A DNA stretch of 64,000 nt. It comes from Pempheris klunzingeri. Lineage: Eukaryota; Chordata; Actinopteri; Acropomatiformes; Pempheridae. Position numbers and translations under genes: made by a program. Shown here piece after piece: positions 50,901 through 62,884 of this stretch. The notes below the pieces were generated by a model, which was not told the origin of the DNA, did no database searches, and saw nothing but the letters and a program-made list of their open reading frames with translations. The DNA lies in NCBI RefSeq assembly GCF_042242105.1, contig NC_092020.1, forward strand, positions 2,221,001 to 2,285,000, written 5' to 3'. How positions within the stretch are numbered: the first letter of the stretch is position 1; each line of letters opens with the position of its first letter.

Positions 50901-53900
50901 ACCATTTCAACATTTTAATACATTTCTTTACGTTGCTTCCTTTTCATGTGTTGATCATGTGATATCATTTTTGACAAGAGCTAAGGCAGCGGTTTCCTAA
51001 AGTTAATGTTCCTGAGAATTGGAAATTAGTTTTCAGTCATTACTGTGCTGCGAACTGTATTAAAGTGTAGAGGTGAAAAGTTATTTTTTCGTTTTTTAGG
51101 AAAAAAAAAAATATGCACACTGCTAGGCAAACAGAAGCAATTAAGAAGTAGTAAACACTCAAACGACATACCCAATTATTTTTTGTAAAGTATTTCCTCT
51201 GTAAACCCTCAAATTACATCATGGAACAACTATCACAAACAATAAGAAGTGAATGGAATATAAAAAGGAAGTAAAGCCTCATTCGGTACTTTTCCTAAAT
51301 CAAATATGAACTGATTTGAATATTTCCCACACGTTGCTAGAGGTACCAAAATGTTTACACACAGCCGGCGCCCCCACGGCGATGTCAACCTTGACCGCAA
51401 AGGGCTCAGCGACCCCATGAAGGCCCTGGGGTTATGACACAAAATACTTCTGCTATTATTACCCTGTGCAGTCACTCAGCAAGCTAAAAAAGACATCTAA
51501 GCCCACTTTCAACAACAAGCTTGGACAAACTCTATTGAGAAAAGAGTCCAATGTTTCCATGAACTAAAAGAAGTTCAAGAACAACAGCCAGCAGCTGTCA
51601 CATTATATACTGACCATTAGTGTGTGCTCGTTTTGTCTAGCAGTACCAAAGGAGAGGGCATATAGGGATAGCAGAGAGCTCCAGGTACTGCATTACATAA
51701 TAGCATATTTCCTTCCAAACCTCTTTCCGTTCCTCTGCAGTTAGTAGCCAGAGACAGTCGGACAGACCTGAGCTGTGTGTAAGGTAGTCTACTACTGCAC
51801 CGGATTTCCTGTCAACTGTTTTTTTTTTTTAAATGTTGCCCCTTTTCTGCCCCTCTCTGGAGGACACACACACTGTCCAGCTCCAAATTTCCCATAGAAG
51901 GCAGAAAAATCAGACTGGACAAACTGGTCTGCACATGTTGAAGGTCATGGAGGTTTCTTTGTTGTTCTTGTCAGTGTGGAATTTATTGGTGTTTGAACGT
52001 TCGACATTATCAAAATAGCGTGACTCCCTTCGATGTCCGTAATGTCTCCTTATGGCTGATGATAGATGCTATTATTTTCATGATATCATCAGAGCCTCTG
52101 CGCTCTAACCGTGGCCCACCTCCAAAAAACCGAACAACAGCAAAAACAAATGAAGTCCTGAGCAGTGTAAAACAGAGGCGGGAACACAAAGCACATTTTG
52201 CTTTTTCTCTGTGCATCACTGTGAAGGACATATGATTGACACTATGGGGGACATAAGCCGAGCCCTTCCCTCCAGAGCTGCCGGTGCATGATTTGACTCA
52301 TGTCAGCTGTCATAAAAGACAGCCAAGCCGTCAGGAGCAGTTTACCAGAAGGACCGATAATAATGTGCTGTTCTTTTGGTGTCAAGGGCGATTTCAAGGC
52401 CTGTAGGTCTGCTTAGGCTGTAATGAAGGAGAACAGCTTTGCCTCCCTTCTTGTAGCATGCCAACATGACTTGAACTTGAACAGCGAAGCCGTGCTGGGG
52501 TTTAATTAGCTGACATGATGTCACCCACATGTTCAGTGCTTGCTAGTTTTTCGCTGCTAACCCAAAGATCTATCATGCAGGGAAGGGGACGCAGTCCTTC
52601 TGCCACCCGTCTTCAGCAACAGAACAATGTCAGCACTCACTTGTGAACTATTTTTTTGAATTTACCTGTCAGCTTAGTTCTACAGTCCTGCCAGCATTGT
52701 ATCCCAAGTGCCTGTGTCGTTTCCTTTCCAGCCTCCATGTCCTTAGTTGCCTTTATGCATTCTGCCACAGAACAAAGTGTCAATGTGAAGTCAAAGAGAT
52801 ATGAGTTGTTTCTGTGGAGAGGGTCTGCAGCCGAGGTATTCTTCCTGCCTTGCCGCTGACTCGGGTGGGCGTAGGTAATTAGAGAGCAGGTCCTGTTAGT
52901 CCAGGTCTCCAGGGAAACAGCTGCCATTCAGTTCCCATGGAGCAGCTTGAAGCTGAGGTGTGTACCGAGTCCTCTGCTAGCCACCACTCTGTTAACGGAC
53001 GGATGCCCTTCAATGAGCACATCCAGGCTTGCTTGTTTTTTGCTACCTGAGGTATCACTTCAGGGTCACTGATCACCGTCACAAATTCTGACAGTATGGG
53101 AGTGAGATGTAAAGGATGACAGATCTGTGTAAGTCTATCATATGTCAGTCATTTGCAAATGAAACAAGATCGTGTGCATTTATATCTCCTGGATCAAATA
53201 AAAATGGTCTGTAAAAAAAGGCCATTCTTCGTTGCTTCCTGATAACTATTGCTGCCACTGATGCAAAGATGAATGTTTGAATAGAGGGCTTTGTCAGAAA
53301 ATGAAGGGACGGAGGGAGAAAATTTGCTGTGCTCCCATCTTATCATTAGATTTCTGGAGTATGAATAAGAAAAATAAACGATGTTTGTGGAGAAACAGCT
53401 CTTCCTCATGACGGCCTTAATGCCCCGCAGCTGCAACTGAACCAGGAAACAGAAACAGATCAGCAGCAAAGGACCAGGCTCCCGCTGTTTTCCTATGATT
53501 CAGATAAGCTTATTTTGGCTGACACAGTTCAGTTGGGGTCCAACACCAAAATAAACATATTTTATTAAACAAAAGGGACACAATATATATATATTTTTTG
53601 AGAATTGCAAAATTCTTGTTTTTCCCTTCAAAACCAAAATGAGACAAATGACTGATGAGGTCAAATCAGGCAATGCGGGTCTGGTTCGTTCAAGGTATAC
53701 TTATGTGTTTGTGAGCAATTTCTTTATGCTTTATCTTAGAAAATGAAATCAAAAAATATCTGGAATAATAATTGTGTCTCTGATATGATTCCTCGCAAAC
53801 AAAAAAGTTCAATAACCTTGTTAGAAATTCTTCAAATCTCATGCATTCCTTCTCCATCCAGTCTATAAAACATTTTTCACTGCAAAAGTTTAACTACAGG

Positions 53901-55846
53901 ACACAAGATGTCTCCTTCAATGTCCATTTTCAGTGTATGCACAATGGAGGCTTCAAGGTCCCACATTACTCTTGTGTCTCATTCAGGACCAGGATTGGTT
54001 TCCAAACTAGTTGTAATGTCACAAAATCATACTTAAAACCCTTAGATTTAAGGTAGAATTGATAAACTTTCATTAAGTGAGATGTGAAAACAGCCTCATG
54101 GTGTCGAACTCTGCACTGACATCATGCCGCACAGTGAAGGTCAAACATCCAAGTGAAGCAACAATGAGCAAAAAGACATTTTTAAGTGTGTGTGGGGGGG
54201 TTAATGTTAGGTCTGAGATGAGGGAATTGCCAGTACATGACATCAAATGAAGCTGATAATTCCCATGCTGTCAGAAACCAGCACACTTGGAATGTGTTGG
54301 ATTGGACACTATCCGCTATCTAGTGGCTCTCTAGACGGTCGACATACCAGACATGAAAGACAACTGTCATGGTGGGGCATGAGCCAATGGGAAGTCTGTA
54401 AGCTGATCTCATGTCCAGGACTCTGTGAGATGTTACAATGTACAGTATGCAGCAAATATGTTCAAACAGGTAAACAACTATGCCAAGCAACAGGTAGAGA
54501 TTACATGCGAAGCCCTCCATCAGTGAGATGAAAGACAAAGCTGTGGGCATCATAAACACCCCCGTTACATAACCCGCGCCTTTGATTTGATGGGGGGGGG
54601 GTCGGTTTCACAGACACTCGGTGCACCTTTAACACTTCTACACTGCTGAGTGCTTCCGCCCATCTGTGCCCCTTTTCCCGTTCTCCACGTCCATCCGCTG
54701 CCTTCAAGTCAACCGCCAAACCACCACCCGAGCCCTTTTGTCTTAACCCCTGTCTCTTTCCAACATGAGTCTGTAAGCCTTTATTTATCTTACTCATTAT
54801 TTTCTTTCCCTCTCCTGAAAGCTAATCCTGCCTCCTTCCCATTCCCTGGCCCTCTTCCTTCTTTCCCTCGCTCTCTTGTCATGACATTGGCCATGTGACA
54901 CGTGTGGGAAACTTCTGCGGGGCCCCCCGTTCGAACAGGACACTGATATACTGAGAGTGCTGGGTGACAGGGGCTATTTTGGGAACTTGTAAATATGAGA
55001 ACTTCCTTTCCTAAAGTGTATCTAATATCCCAGAGGATTATTAACAACAAGAAGCAATACAGAGGCAAAAAGGCAGCGCGTCCGTTATCATGTCTGGCTT
55101 CTCTTTCTGTTTGAATCAACGGTACATGATAAGACTGAGCTCCAGGATTGTGGCCTTTTACCAACTCACGGGTTAAAGAAACAGAAAATATGGCTCTCAC
55201 TGAAGAGTTGCCTTTGTCAGCAATTGTTCTTCTGTCTCTTTAATAGCATTTTCAGGTGTTTCCACACGTTAGGCCGAGTTTTATGAGGAACATCCGGCTC
55301 ACAGTTGTTGGGACGCCTAAACCCTCTCCCTGCTTGGAAGTGAGGAGACAAGACGAGGAGCACAACAGAGAGGAAACGTTATTGAAGTGGAACTTCAGAG
55401 GAGGAAGCTGAGATTGCGATAAAGGAGATTTGGGGTCTGCTGCCAGCTTTTAAGCTGCAAACAAATCAGGAGTGGATAATGACTCTGAGCTGCTACTTTC
55501 CACAGCTAATGGAAGATGGAGAGTGATTTTCTAGCGCTGAATTGTGAGCTGCTGCCACTTAGCAAAAATAATTCACATTCGCTGATTCCAGCTCCTTAAA
55601 AAGTGACAATTTGCTGCTTTTCTCAGTTTTATATCATTATAACCTGAAAATCTCCATAATAATAATAATAATAATAATAATAATATGAAGATCACCACTA
55701 GTGAAATCCTCAACTGCAATATGAGGAAAAGCTGAAAGACTGCCATGACCTGTTCATAAAATTTAAATGAACATTAAAAATTTACTGCAACAATTTGACA
55801 CTTACAGACTCCCCATCAGAAAAGTGAACTAATATGTGACACACAC

Positions 55847-55889
<43 letters not shown>

Positions 55890-55987
55890 ATGTCTGTCGA
55901 GTGAATATATGCAGATAAAGTGATGACACATTGCATTTTCTTTCTCTTTTGTCTCCTTCTCTTTCACAGACACATGAAAACACACTT

Positions 55988-56026
<39 letters not shown>

Positions 56027-58030
56027 CACGCAGTCAAGCAGTCTTGAATAATTAAGACGGTGCTGAATGTTTAAGTGAGAGAAACAGCAATGATCGTGCT
56101 CACTCACAGACACACACACACACACACACACGCATGGGACACATCCTTATTTTAGTTTCCAGACGTAGAGATGTGAGTTACACATAACTCACTTGAGATA
56201 ATTAAGCACTGGTGTAGTGTGGAGACAACAGACACATGTCATGATGATGGATCCTTTTTGAACAGATCAAGTCTGTCCTGAAATCCTACACTCTGCTTTC
56301 TGTGAGACCAGCACTCTTCATCCTCCTTGAAAACGCTCAGTCTGTCTGATGGTATCAGGTCTTCTGCTGACATCATGGCTGAAGGAGTGCGTGCCAAACA
56401 ACACTGCTACAGAGCTCCAACCTGCTCTTCAAAGACAGGCCCTGCCGCGGCTTCAAATATAGGAGCAGATCTTAGCCGACATTACACAACCACACCTGTT
56501 GCTTGAGGCAGCAAGACACAAGCAACCACGTCCACTGGACCACAGAGTAAACATGTCTTTATCACACGGTAGCTTTGCTGAACGTGAGTTTCCATTTGCA
56601 CAAAGGATGTTTGAATATACAATGCTGCTGTTTTATGCAGTGATCTAATGCAGAGGGGGTGATGATGGAAGATGTAGCTTAGCTTGGCTGCGACAGTCCA
56701 ATGAACTCATGCACACGCTTGCCAAAGAATCCCATCATGAAGCCCTGAGCTCTCTGATGGCCCTCCCTCACTTTGTGATGTCAGTCCAATATAGGGGCGC
56801 CACCTAGTGAGCCATGGCGGTGTGCACGAAACGAATGACCTCTCAACATGTTCGCAGCCACACATTTAAAACATTTAGAGAGTGCTAAAAGTTTAACGCC
56901 TGAGCAATCAAGACAACCGGAGATTATGTCACACTCATTTTAAACATGCTGCAGTGCTCTTGAACGCCACATTGGATCCTTTCTAGATCCAGGGTCTGAA
57001 AAGAGATCGAGGAGCTTTACTGAATCACATCAAATGTAAACATAACACACTGTTGTCATCATAAGTGGCCTGTAGCAGAAACATGGCAGCATCCGAGCAC
57101 AAGAAGAGCTCATACAGTCTGTAAACTAAACAGACACTCCAAATTAGTGGATTAAATTATAAAAGAGTAGCACAACCCATTTATGGACATCACAACAACA
57201 GAAGTAAACAGAGCAAAAGAGAAGAAACTGATAGTAAAGGAGCTTCCAGAGGTTCGAAAATTATACCGACATAGTGTGTTTTCTTTTCTTCTAGCTTACT
57301 TGTCCAGTTCCACTTCCTGGTCTATTCTCATAACCATTTTGTCTGTTTCCCATCAGCCCGCAGGAGTCTGGGAAAGCCCTGACATCACCAGAGGCCTCTG
57401 TGAACCTCTCTCAGTCACACAGGGCTCAATACAGCGATGGATGAGTGGCAGGCATTTCCTGTCTGCCTAAAACAACAAATAATAGAGTTTAATTAATATG
57501 GGATGTGGTAAGACAGCTCGGCCACTGGTTCAGGGTCAGATGTGAGTCATGGAATTGGTCTGAACATCTGATAGCAGCAGCGACACGATGTGTAACGCAC
57601 TGGAGATGAAAACAAATCACTGTTTCATGTTTTTTTTTATACAAACAGATGGAGGAGGCTCATTCCTGGACCCACGATACAGATATAAAAGTGAGGTTAG
57701 AGTTGCCATAGACAAATAATAATGTTATTAGTATCTCCTTTCATGCAAATGAGGTTTTGCTGTGATGTTTGACACTAAGTGTACACCAACTACTGGCTAA
57801 ATGCACCCTTGGAGTTCTCTTACCTATTTCCCTGTTATTTTCAGATGATATCTAACAGCCTTAAGTGATATAATAGGCAGTGAAGCAGCAAAGAAAAGAA
57901 AAAGGTGTGAAGTAGACAAAGAGTCTGGCTTACCCTCTGCGCTGCAGCCCGGTTTCTTTTCTTTGCTGGAAACAGTCAAAGTGCACACACCAAAGGGAGC
58001 ACAAGGGCTTGAAGACTGGTTATTCCCCAT
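35677..58030 (-). CDS. neurl1b: Neurl1b, Neuralized-type E3 ubiquitin ligase (6 exons)
   Basis: The spliced CDS joins 58030-57934, 40810-40566, 40473-40140, 38470-37730, 36780-36655 and 35924-35677. The total is 1791 bases, giving 596 residues; human NEURL1B has 555. All introns are GT-AG and every phase agrees. Neuralized proteins ubiquitinate Notch ligands such as Delta and promote their endocytosis. Seen: MGNNQSS, an N-myristoylation-type start; NHR1 about 71-225 ([11 protein letters not shown] to EVTLL); a Ser-rich linker; NHR2 about 319-473; a Ser-rich segment ([20 protein letters not shown]); and a C-terminal RING about 544-583 with CTICF, CGHMCLC and CCPICRRPI, ending [31 protein letters not shown] and the RING match NEURL1B more than NEURL1. 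Exons 2-6 are certain. Exon 1 is inferred from its myristoylation start, donor and phase. Confidence 0.93.
36145..36445. mobile_element. Degenerate CAGGGCTGCA-type MITE in neurl1b intron 5
   Basis: It begins GACTGCAACTAACATTTATT and has internal words TTTGTCCAACCCACAAAATCC, CTGCAAATGTTCACATCTGG and GAAAATAGTTGCC. These also match the element at 38612-38908 and a repeat I know from many fish genomes. The family may be hAT-related; borders are approximate. Confidence 0.6.
36655..36780 (-). CDS. neurl1b: neurl1b coding exon 5 (Ser-rich linker)
   Basis: The acceptor is GACACAG|GAACA and the donor is CTGG|GTAGGT. It encodes [19 protein letters not shown], then [20 protein letters not shown], the linker between NHR2 and RING that is also present in human NEURL1B. 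Confidence 0.93.
37195..37645. mobile_element. Fold-back MITE in neurl1b intron 4
   Basis: The left arm (AAATATGCTTGTTTGC ... GTGAAGCTACAGCCAGCAG, then CCAGTTAGCTT) pairs with the right arm (AAGCTAACTGGCTGCTGACT, then GTAGCC ... AGAGTGGTAATTTCCTC ... AAGCATGTTTCCC). It is the same family as 19335-19610 and the ends near 46594 and 47415. Borders are approximate. Confidence 0.75.
37730..38470 (-). CDS. neurl1b: neurl1b coding exon 4 (NHR2)
   Basis: The acceptor is CTCCACAG|AAAGC and the donor is CTTG|GTAAGC. It encodes [20 protein letters not shown], an Ala/Ser-rich linker, and the second Neuralized repeat from [20 protein letters not shown] to NRLRIL. Confidence 0.97.
38612..38908. mobile_element. 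CAGGGCTGCA-type MITE in neurl1b intron 3
   Basis: It starts CAGGGCTGCAGCTAATTGC and ends GTAATTGTTGCAGCTGTAG, imperfect inverted ends. Internal words such as ACAGTCCAAAACCTCAAAAT and TTCAGTTTAGTGTCAGAG match this family. No clear target duplication was seen. Confidence 0.75.
40140..40473 (-). CDS. neurl1b: neurl1b coding exon 3 (rest of NHR1)
   Basis: The acceptor is AATTCAG|GTGCG and the donor is CTTG|GTAAGC. It encodes [20 protein letters not shown], then [38 protein letters not shown] and [12 protein letters not shown]. These are nearly the same residues as human NEURL1B NHR1. Confidence 0.97.
40566..40810 (-). CDS. neurl1b: neurl1b coding exon 2 (start of NHR1)
   Basis: The acceptor is ACCCACAG|ATGCG and the donor is GAGAAG|GTCAGC. 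It encodes [20 protein letters not shown], then [20 protein letters not shown] and [19 protein letters not shown] up to LYEK. NHR1 starts here. The ATG at its 5' edge is out of frame with the domain. Confidence 0.93.
42353..42506. mobile_element. Small TTAA-flanked MITE carrying an (ATCT)n repeat
   Basis: TTAAAGATACTCTGTGGAG at the left is mirrored by CTCCACAGGACATCTTTAA at the right, with TTAA at both borders. It is 154 bp. An ATCT tetranucleotide run sits inside at 42441-42471. Confidence 0.8.
42441..42471. repeat. (ATCT)n microsatellite inside a MITE
   Basis: About seven ATCT units with two variants (GTCT, ATTT), inside the element at 42353-42506. Confidence 0.85.
44566..44604. repeat. 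Compound (CT)n(GT)n microsatellite
   Basis: A CT run followed directly by a GT run in neurl1b intron 1. Confidence 0.9.
46594..47420. mobile_element. Repeat nest: fold-back MITE ends around a second repeat
   Basis: The left end, TTAAAGGGATTGTTTGGCAT with TTTTGGGAACTACGC, and the right end, GGCTAAGCTAACC with ATGAGAGTGGTATTGC, TCTTCTCTCGGCAAG, match the fold-back family seen at 37195-37645. Between them lies about 650 bp. This includes TTCCCTAACCTTAACAAAG and CCTAAACCTAACCAATTCG, words of another dispersed fish repeat, which probably inserted into the MITE. Borders of the inner element were not resolved. Confidence 0.6.
55656..55685. repeat. (AAT)n microsatellite
   Basis: About ten perfect AAT units in neurl1b intron 1. 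Confidence 0.95.
55846..55890. repeat. AT-rich palindromic dinucleotide repeat
   Basis: A TA run with an ACA on the left and a TGT on the right, giving a near-perfect self-complementary tract of about 44 bases that could form a cruciform. Confidence 0.85.
55990..56025. repeat. (CA)n microsatellite
   Basis: About 17 CA units. A second, shorter CA run follows at 56108-56132. Confidence 0.95.
56108..56132. repeat. (CA)n microsatellite, second run
   Basis: About 11-12 CA units in neurl1b intron 1. Confidence 0.9.
57934..58030 (-). CDS. neurl1b: neurl1b proposed coding exon 1
   Basis: It encodes 32 residues beginning [15 protein letters not shown] and ending CSAE, plus one base. The donor is GAGG|GTAAG. 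Its phase fits exon 2 exactly, and human NEURL1B also starts MGN. ATG context is ACAACATGG. It is 17 kb from exon 2, so a transcript is needed as proof. Confidence 0.7.
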
Positions 58031-58298
58031 GTTGTTTCTCCTGCAAAACGTCTCTGTGTTAAGAATAAATTATTATTATCAGCGATGATGATAATGAGGT
58101 TCACTCTGGTGCACCAGTCTCTGCAGTTACTGGACTCTCGGCAGTGCGGGTGAGTTTCAAAGTGTCATTTTACTGAGCAACTCCCGCCTGAAATTTGAAG
58201 ACGTGTAAACATGAGCACGTGGCTATTGTTATCTCTTTATCCCGTCCAATAAAATCCAACCTGAGAGGGGAAGGACGTTGGCACGTGGGGAAAGTGTG

Positions 58299-58300
<2 letters not shown>

Positions 58301-58335
<35 letters not shown>
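58301..58335. repeat. (GT)n microsatellite upstream of neurl1b exon 1
   Basis: About 17 GT units, 270 bases upstream of the proposed neurl1b start codon. Confidence 0.95.
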
Positions 58336-58337
<2 letters not shown>

Positions 58338-61300
58338 ACCCACACCGCGGACCGTTAAACACACACATGTCGTTGGAAGACTGTTTGTTTCAGCCCAAAC
58401 GGCAGTTTCTTAAAATAAAAGGTGAAGTGCGCGCGAACCACAAGTAGAAAATAAAGACGAAAGTAAAAAAAAAAAAAAAACACTGAATAGTTTTTCTAAT
58501 GTTCCCAATGTAGTTTCCAGTGTTACCTCACCGTGACATGTTGGAATAAAGGGACATATTTACACAAGACAGTTTGACATGTCACTGTAGGAAAAGTCAG
58601 TGATGACTGAATTCACGGTCCTATTGTGAATCTGTGATGCGTTCAAGGTGTGATTTAAGTATAATAAGTATTATCAGCAAAATGCACATAAAGCATTAAA
58701 TATGATGGTTTTGGATTAGTGCATTAATGTTGCTGCTGTGGGTGTTTAAGGTTGTGCTCATTTTAACTACTTTATATACTGTTGGGTGGTTTAACCTACA
58801 GCAATGCATCATGGTCTATAAGATCACTAAGTCTAAAAAAGTCATCCTTTCAGGAGCTCAGACCAAGCAGCACTGTTATTTCAGCTTACTAAATCTACAT
58901 TTAACAGTTTGATATATTCAGCATTTGAAGCTGAATTGTTGTTTACTTATTTTCTCTTATTTTGAACTTAACATGTCAATGTTGCAGTTTTAAAATAAAG
59001 TCGATCACTGTGTTCATTTCCCTCTAACATGCTATTTGCAGCTGCTACATCAGCAGTGTTACTCATTAACAACTCTGGTCTAAAGTCCACAGTTTGAGTC
59101 AGAATGACTCCAGTTTGACAAATGTCTCTCAGCTTATCCCGCTTAGCTCAGCAGTTTTCATCTGTTGGACTTGTGGTATTTGCTGGACTTTAGTTTAAAT
59201 TTGAATAGCTGATGTGAAAGCCCATTATAAGCAGAGGGAGCGTGAGGTCAGGGCGATCTTACATCCCGTGGTCCCTCTGGTGAAAAGCGTGAAAACACTG
59301 ATCTGATTTTACAACCTCTTCAGTGTCAACAGAGGCTTTGAGACTTGGACAACTTTAATGCCAATGAAGCAAACAGTGCCCCATTCATTCCCATCACAGA
59401 TACAATTTTTATTGGTAACACATAGTATCCTCCATGAGATGGCGCTCACACCCAATGAACTCCGAAGTAGCCGTGGCTCCGTATCAGGAATCATCTCTGG
59501 GGGCACATCCATGTGTGATGTGTCCATATGTGATGTGTCCATGTGCTCAACAGACATTTGTTCCATTCATCTGAGAGAGGTCAATCTCTGAGACCTCAGT
59601 CTGTGCTTCCCTTCACATCAATGCCACATAACAGGATGACTCACCTCAGCAGCACGAACGCAGCTCAGTACAAAGAATTACATTTCAGATTCATTTGTAT
59701 TTGTTGTATGTAATCAAAACATCTTCTCATTTGTGTGTCACTATAAAAAAAAAACCTTAACCAGTTATTCAAAAACAGATAAATCAATTGGACAACTCCA
59801 AATGTTACAAATTCTGTACTGGAAATTGGTCACTGCATCTTTGGAAATAAAAGGATAAAGTCTCAGTATAAAACATATGACTAACAAGGATGATTTAAAC
59901 CGTAAACCACTGAACAGGAACATGTGAAATACAGATGTGTGAATTTGGTGGAAATATGCCGTATTGTCAATACACACATGTCACATGTGTGTTATCACAT
60001 GGCTGAACCTGGAGCTGGACGATGACCCTCCGTGGCCAGAATAGACACATTCTGCCCAATAGTTTATCAACTGAAATCCTTCCTCTTATTAAACTAATCA
60101 TGTAAGTGGCCTGCACTTGGCATTTCATGAAATACCCCCACCTGAAAGGTTTAAACGTACCCAAATAAAAATAAAACTGATAATAAACTTTTGATAATAC
60201 GTTTTTTTCTTCAGAATCGGGGCCGCAGTGATGTAAGTAAGACCATATGAGCGGGGATGATGTCTCAGTCATGTGGGATCTACTGCAGCTTTGTGAGAGA
60301 GCCTTTGTATCCATGTGGAGGATACAGTATTAAGGGGTCATGGTTTGGGTTCAGGATGTCCCATGCTTTCTTTTGCCCACGGCCATCAGATCTCTGAAGC
60401 AGGATTTTTTTTTTTGCTTCTACTTCTACGAGAAGGAGAAGATTTCTGAAATGGGGTTTGACCAGAGCAGGCTGGCATTTTAATTTTCATGACAGCAGTC
60501 GATGATGCTTCCAGGTAACAGCACACTGATAAAAACCCAGATAAACTATCTTTGCTTGATGAGCGTCAGAGTACCGGTTCATTCGTGCCTTTCATTAAAA
60601 AATGCTGACGTAGAGCCAAAATGTTACTAAAGAGTTTGACCGTTCAAGCTGCCAAACACACCTGGCCCGGCCTGATGAGATTTATGTCTGTGCATATGTA
60701 TGTTCTTTGGGTGTGACATCATTTACCCAGAGTGCAGTCAGTGTAAAAGACAGGATGCCAGACATTCCTCGAATACTCCACACAGGATCTCACTTCTCCT
60801 GGTGAACACAACCCTGCACCTCCAGCGAGTGGAAAAATACAGGCTCTGTCGAGGCCCAGCGTGGTCGGTGAGGCTCCGGTGGAACTGATGGGTGTCTCAC
60901 TTCTGGCTCGTCGTTCAACCACCTAACGGCATTTAAAAGGCGCTACTTCTGCGCATCATTTTATTTCTTTAAACTTTATGTTGTTAGAGAGTTCATGTCA
61001 CAAGGCGTAGCAGACCTCTCTTATCTGGACAGGTGGAACGAGCACAGACACAATGGGAGATTAATGTTATACAACTTCTGCAGAGATGCCCTAAATGATA
61101 GAGCCGTGCACGCCTTTAGAGCCAACACAGTTTCTCTTCCACCATCGTCTGACATTCCAGACGGGGTCGTTAAAGGAAGGGGAGCCCTGCTGGCAAGGAA
61201 AAGCCACTTCACTGCAGCCATACTACGTAATGTCCTGACATTCCTCGAGCCACACAAATCTTTGGTTATCATGTCACAGATCTGGCTTTATCTCGGCTCC

Positions 61301-61827
61301 TGTCACGCAACTGCAGCTCGTCTGGCCTCTTTCACAGGGTTTATGGTAGAGCTCTGCTCTGGAATGTTGTGAATACAGAAAGATTGGTAGATATGTGCGT
61401 GTTTTTCTTTATCAGCAGCAGCAGAAAAAGGTTGAAAATGCAGCTTATGACGCAAATCTACATCTCTGCAGATCTCAGTCTCTTCATTCCCTTTTATACA
61501 TGGTACCCGCCACATTGCTTGGTTCATTGAGCCATTAAAAGTGTTCTAAGAAGGTTTTGGCTTTGAGACGTTGGCCTATTTTACAGTAATGCTCCATGTT
61601 GACTGTGTTTATGACAATGCCCACATGAGATTTGGCACCTGGCGCAACAGACTGTGTGTCTTCAGTCTGCGCTGATGTAAAGGTTTGAACAGGCTGGTCC
61701 AAGGCTTCAGCCACAGGATGTTACAGAGGCCTTCCCATCACAGGCATAATCCTCTTACAGATTTACTGCAGGTGAGTATTTTGCCGTGACATCAATGCGT
61801 GGACTAAATCTTCTCACTCAGGATATT

Positions 61828-61846
61828 GTGTGTGTGTGTGTGTGTG
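61828..61846. repeat. (GT)n microsatellite
   Basis: About nine GT units. Confidence 0.85.
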
Positions 61847-62865
61847 AGACTTAATCCACTTTCAAGATACAATGTGTGTGAGGCGTAATTACCCAGCATC
61901 CTCCAGTAATCAGGCAGGCTATCACATTCACACTCTAGTCCATCTCGCACAGGATGTGTGACTACACTCAGTGGTTCAGGTCTTTGTTGTTTAATCTTGT
62001 GTTAATGCCTGCGTGTTATTTTCCCATTCAGCAGAGACAATTCTGATTTTAAGCTTGTTTTTTTTTTTGTTAGAGGTACTTCTGTATTCCTTCTGTATTG
62101 TATTCCTGAACTATGTAATCGATTAAAGAATAAACTTCCTGACTTTCAATCAGAAAAACAACTTCCCTTCTCAGACATTTGACAGATTACTGTGACATTC
62201 TGAACGCAGAAACTTTGTACAAGACAGAAAGCAGACTCCATAAAAACACACTGCAATGATGAATTTCTAATCGCAGCATCACACTCAGCTGAAACAAAAC
62301 AACAAGGGCATCCCAGTGGAGTCTTTGGCTTGTTGTATGTTTAACTTTCACCTCTACATTTTACTACATTGGTATCACCTTCTAAAAACTGCAACTCCTT
62401 TAAAAAGATCAGAATTATCCAAAAAGGAGGTGATATAATGTGGAGCTTATAGTGTGGACTGCATTCAACACAGGGCCTGATGTCGTCTTGTGTTTCTATT
62501 ACACATTAACACGACACGGAGAGGGGAGGAAAAGTGCTATTCTTTCTTTTCACTAATGTCAGATAAATGTCAGCCATCTGTAGTTCAACCTGTGAACCTT
62601 CTGGACACAATTGTCGCCAGTCCCTATCACTAAGTACACAAGACAAAAGAAGAAAAAAAAGCATTCTTTGCAAATGAGTGTACAACATTCCCCCATACTT
62701 CCCATACATGAGCACACAGATGTAGTGCTGTGACACTGCTATAGCAGGTGAAGTGGAATATTCTACTGCAAATGCAGATCAAATATGTTTAACACCGCAA
62801 CCGAGAGGTAGAACTGACCCTTAAAAGGTGCGTAGAGCTGGAGGTGGGTGTCACACTGTTTTATA

Positions 62866-62884
62866 ATGATGATGATGATGATGA
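62866..62884. repeat. (GAT)n microsatellite
   Basis: About six GAT units. Confidence 0.8.

Larger units (their letters stand above)
40811..57933 (-). other. Intron 1 of neurl1b (17 kb)
   Basis: No other coding gene is supported. Contents by position: AT-rich DNA to 42352; a small MITE at 42353-42506; a CT/GT repeat at 44566-44604; a relatively GC-rich block at 44660-45240; a repeat nest at 46594-47420; a long unremarkable stretch to 55650 with a CTAACC-type word cluster only in the nest; and a microsatellite cluster at 55656-56132. Open frames up to about 150 residues occur but overlap on both strands and lack domains. Confidence 0.65.

Noticed and set aside
54790..55200. 136-residue open frame on - in neurl1b intron 1
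   Set aside because: No recognised domain and no splice sites that fit the neurl1b phases.
55782..56037. Open frames rich in Cys-Val and Tyr-Ile repeats
   Set aside because: Direct translations of the CA and TA microsatellites.
59309..59566. 85-residue frame on - with HMDTSHMDTSHMD repeats
   Set aside because: The repeat is a 15-bp tandem duplication; no domain found.
60995..61372. 125-residue open frame on + near the right end
   Set aside because: Looks protein-like in composition but matches no family I recognise and has no supporting splice or promoter signals.
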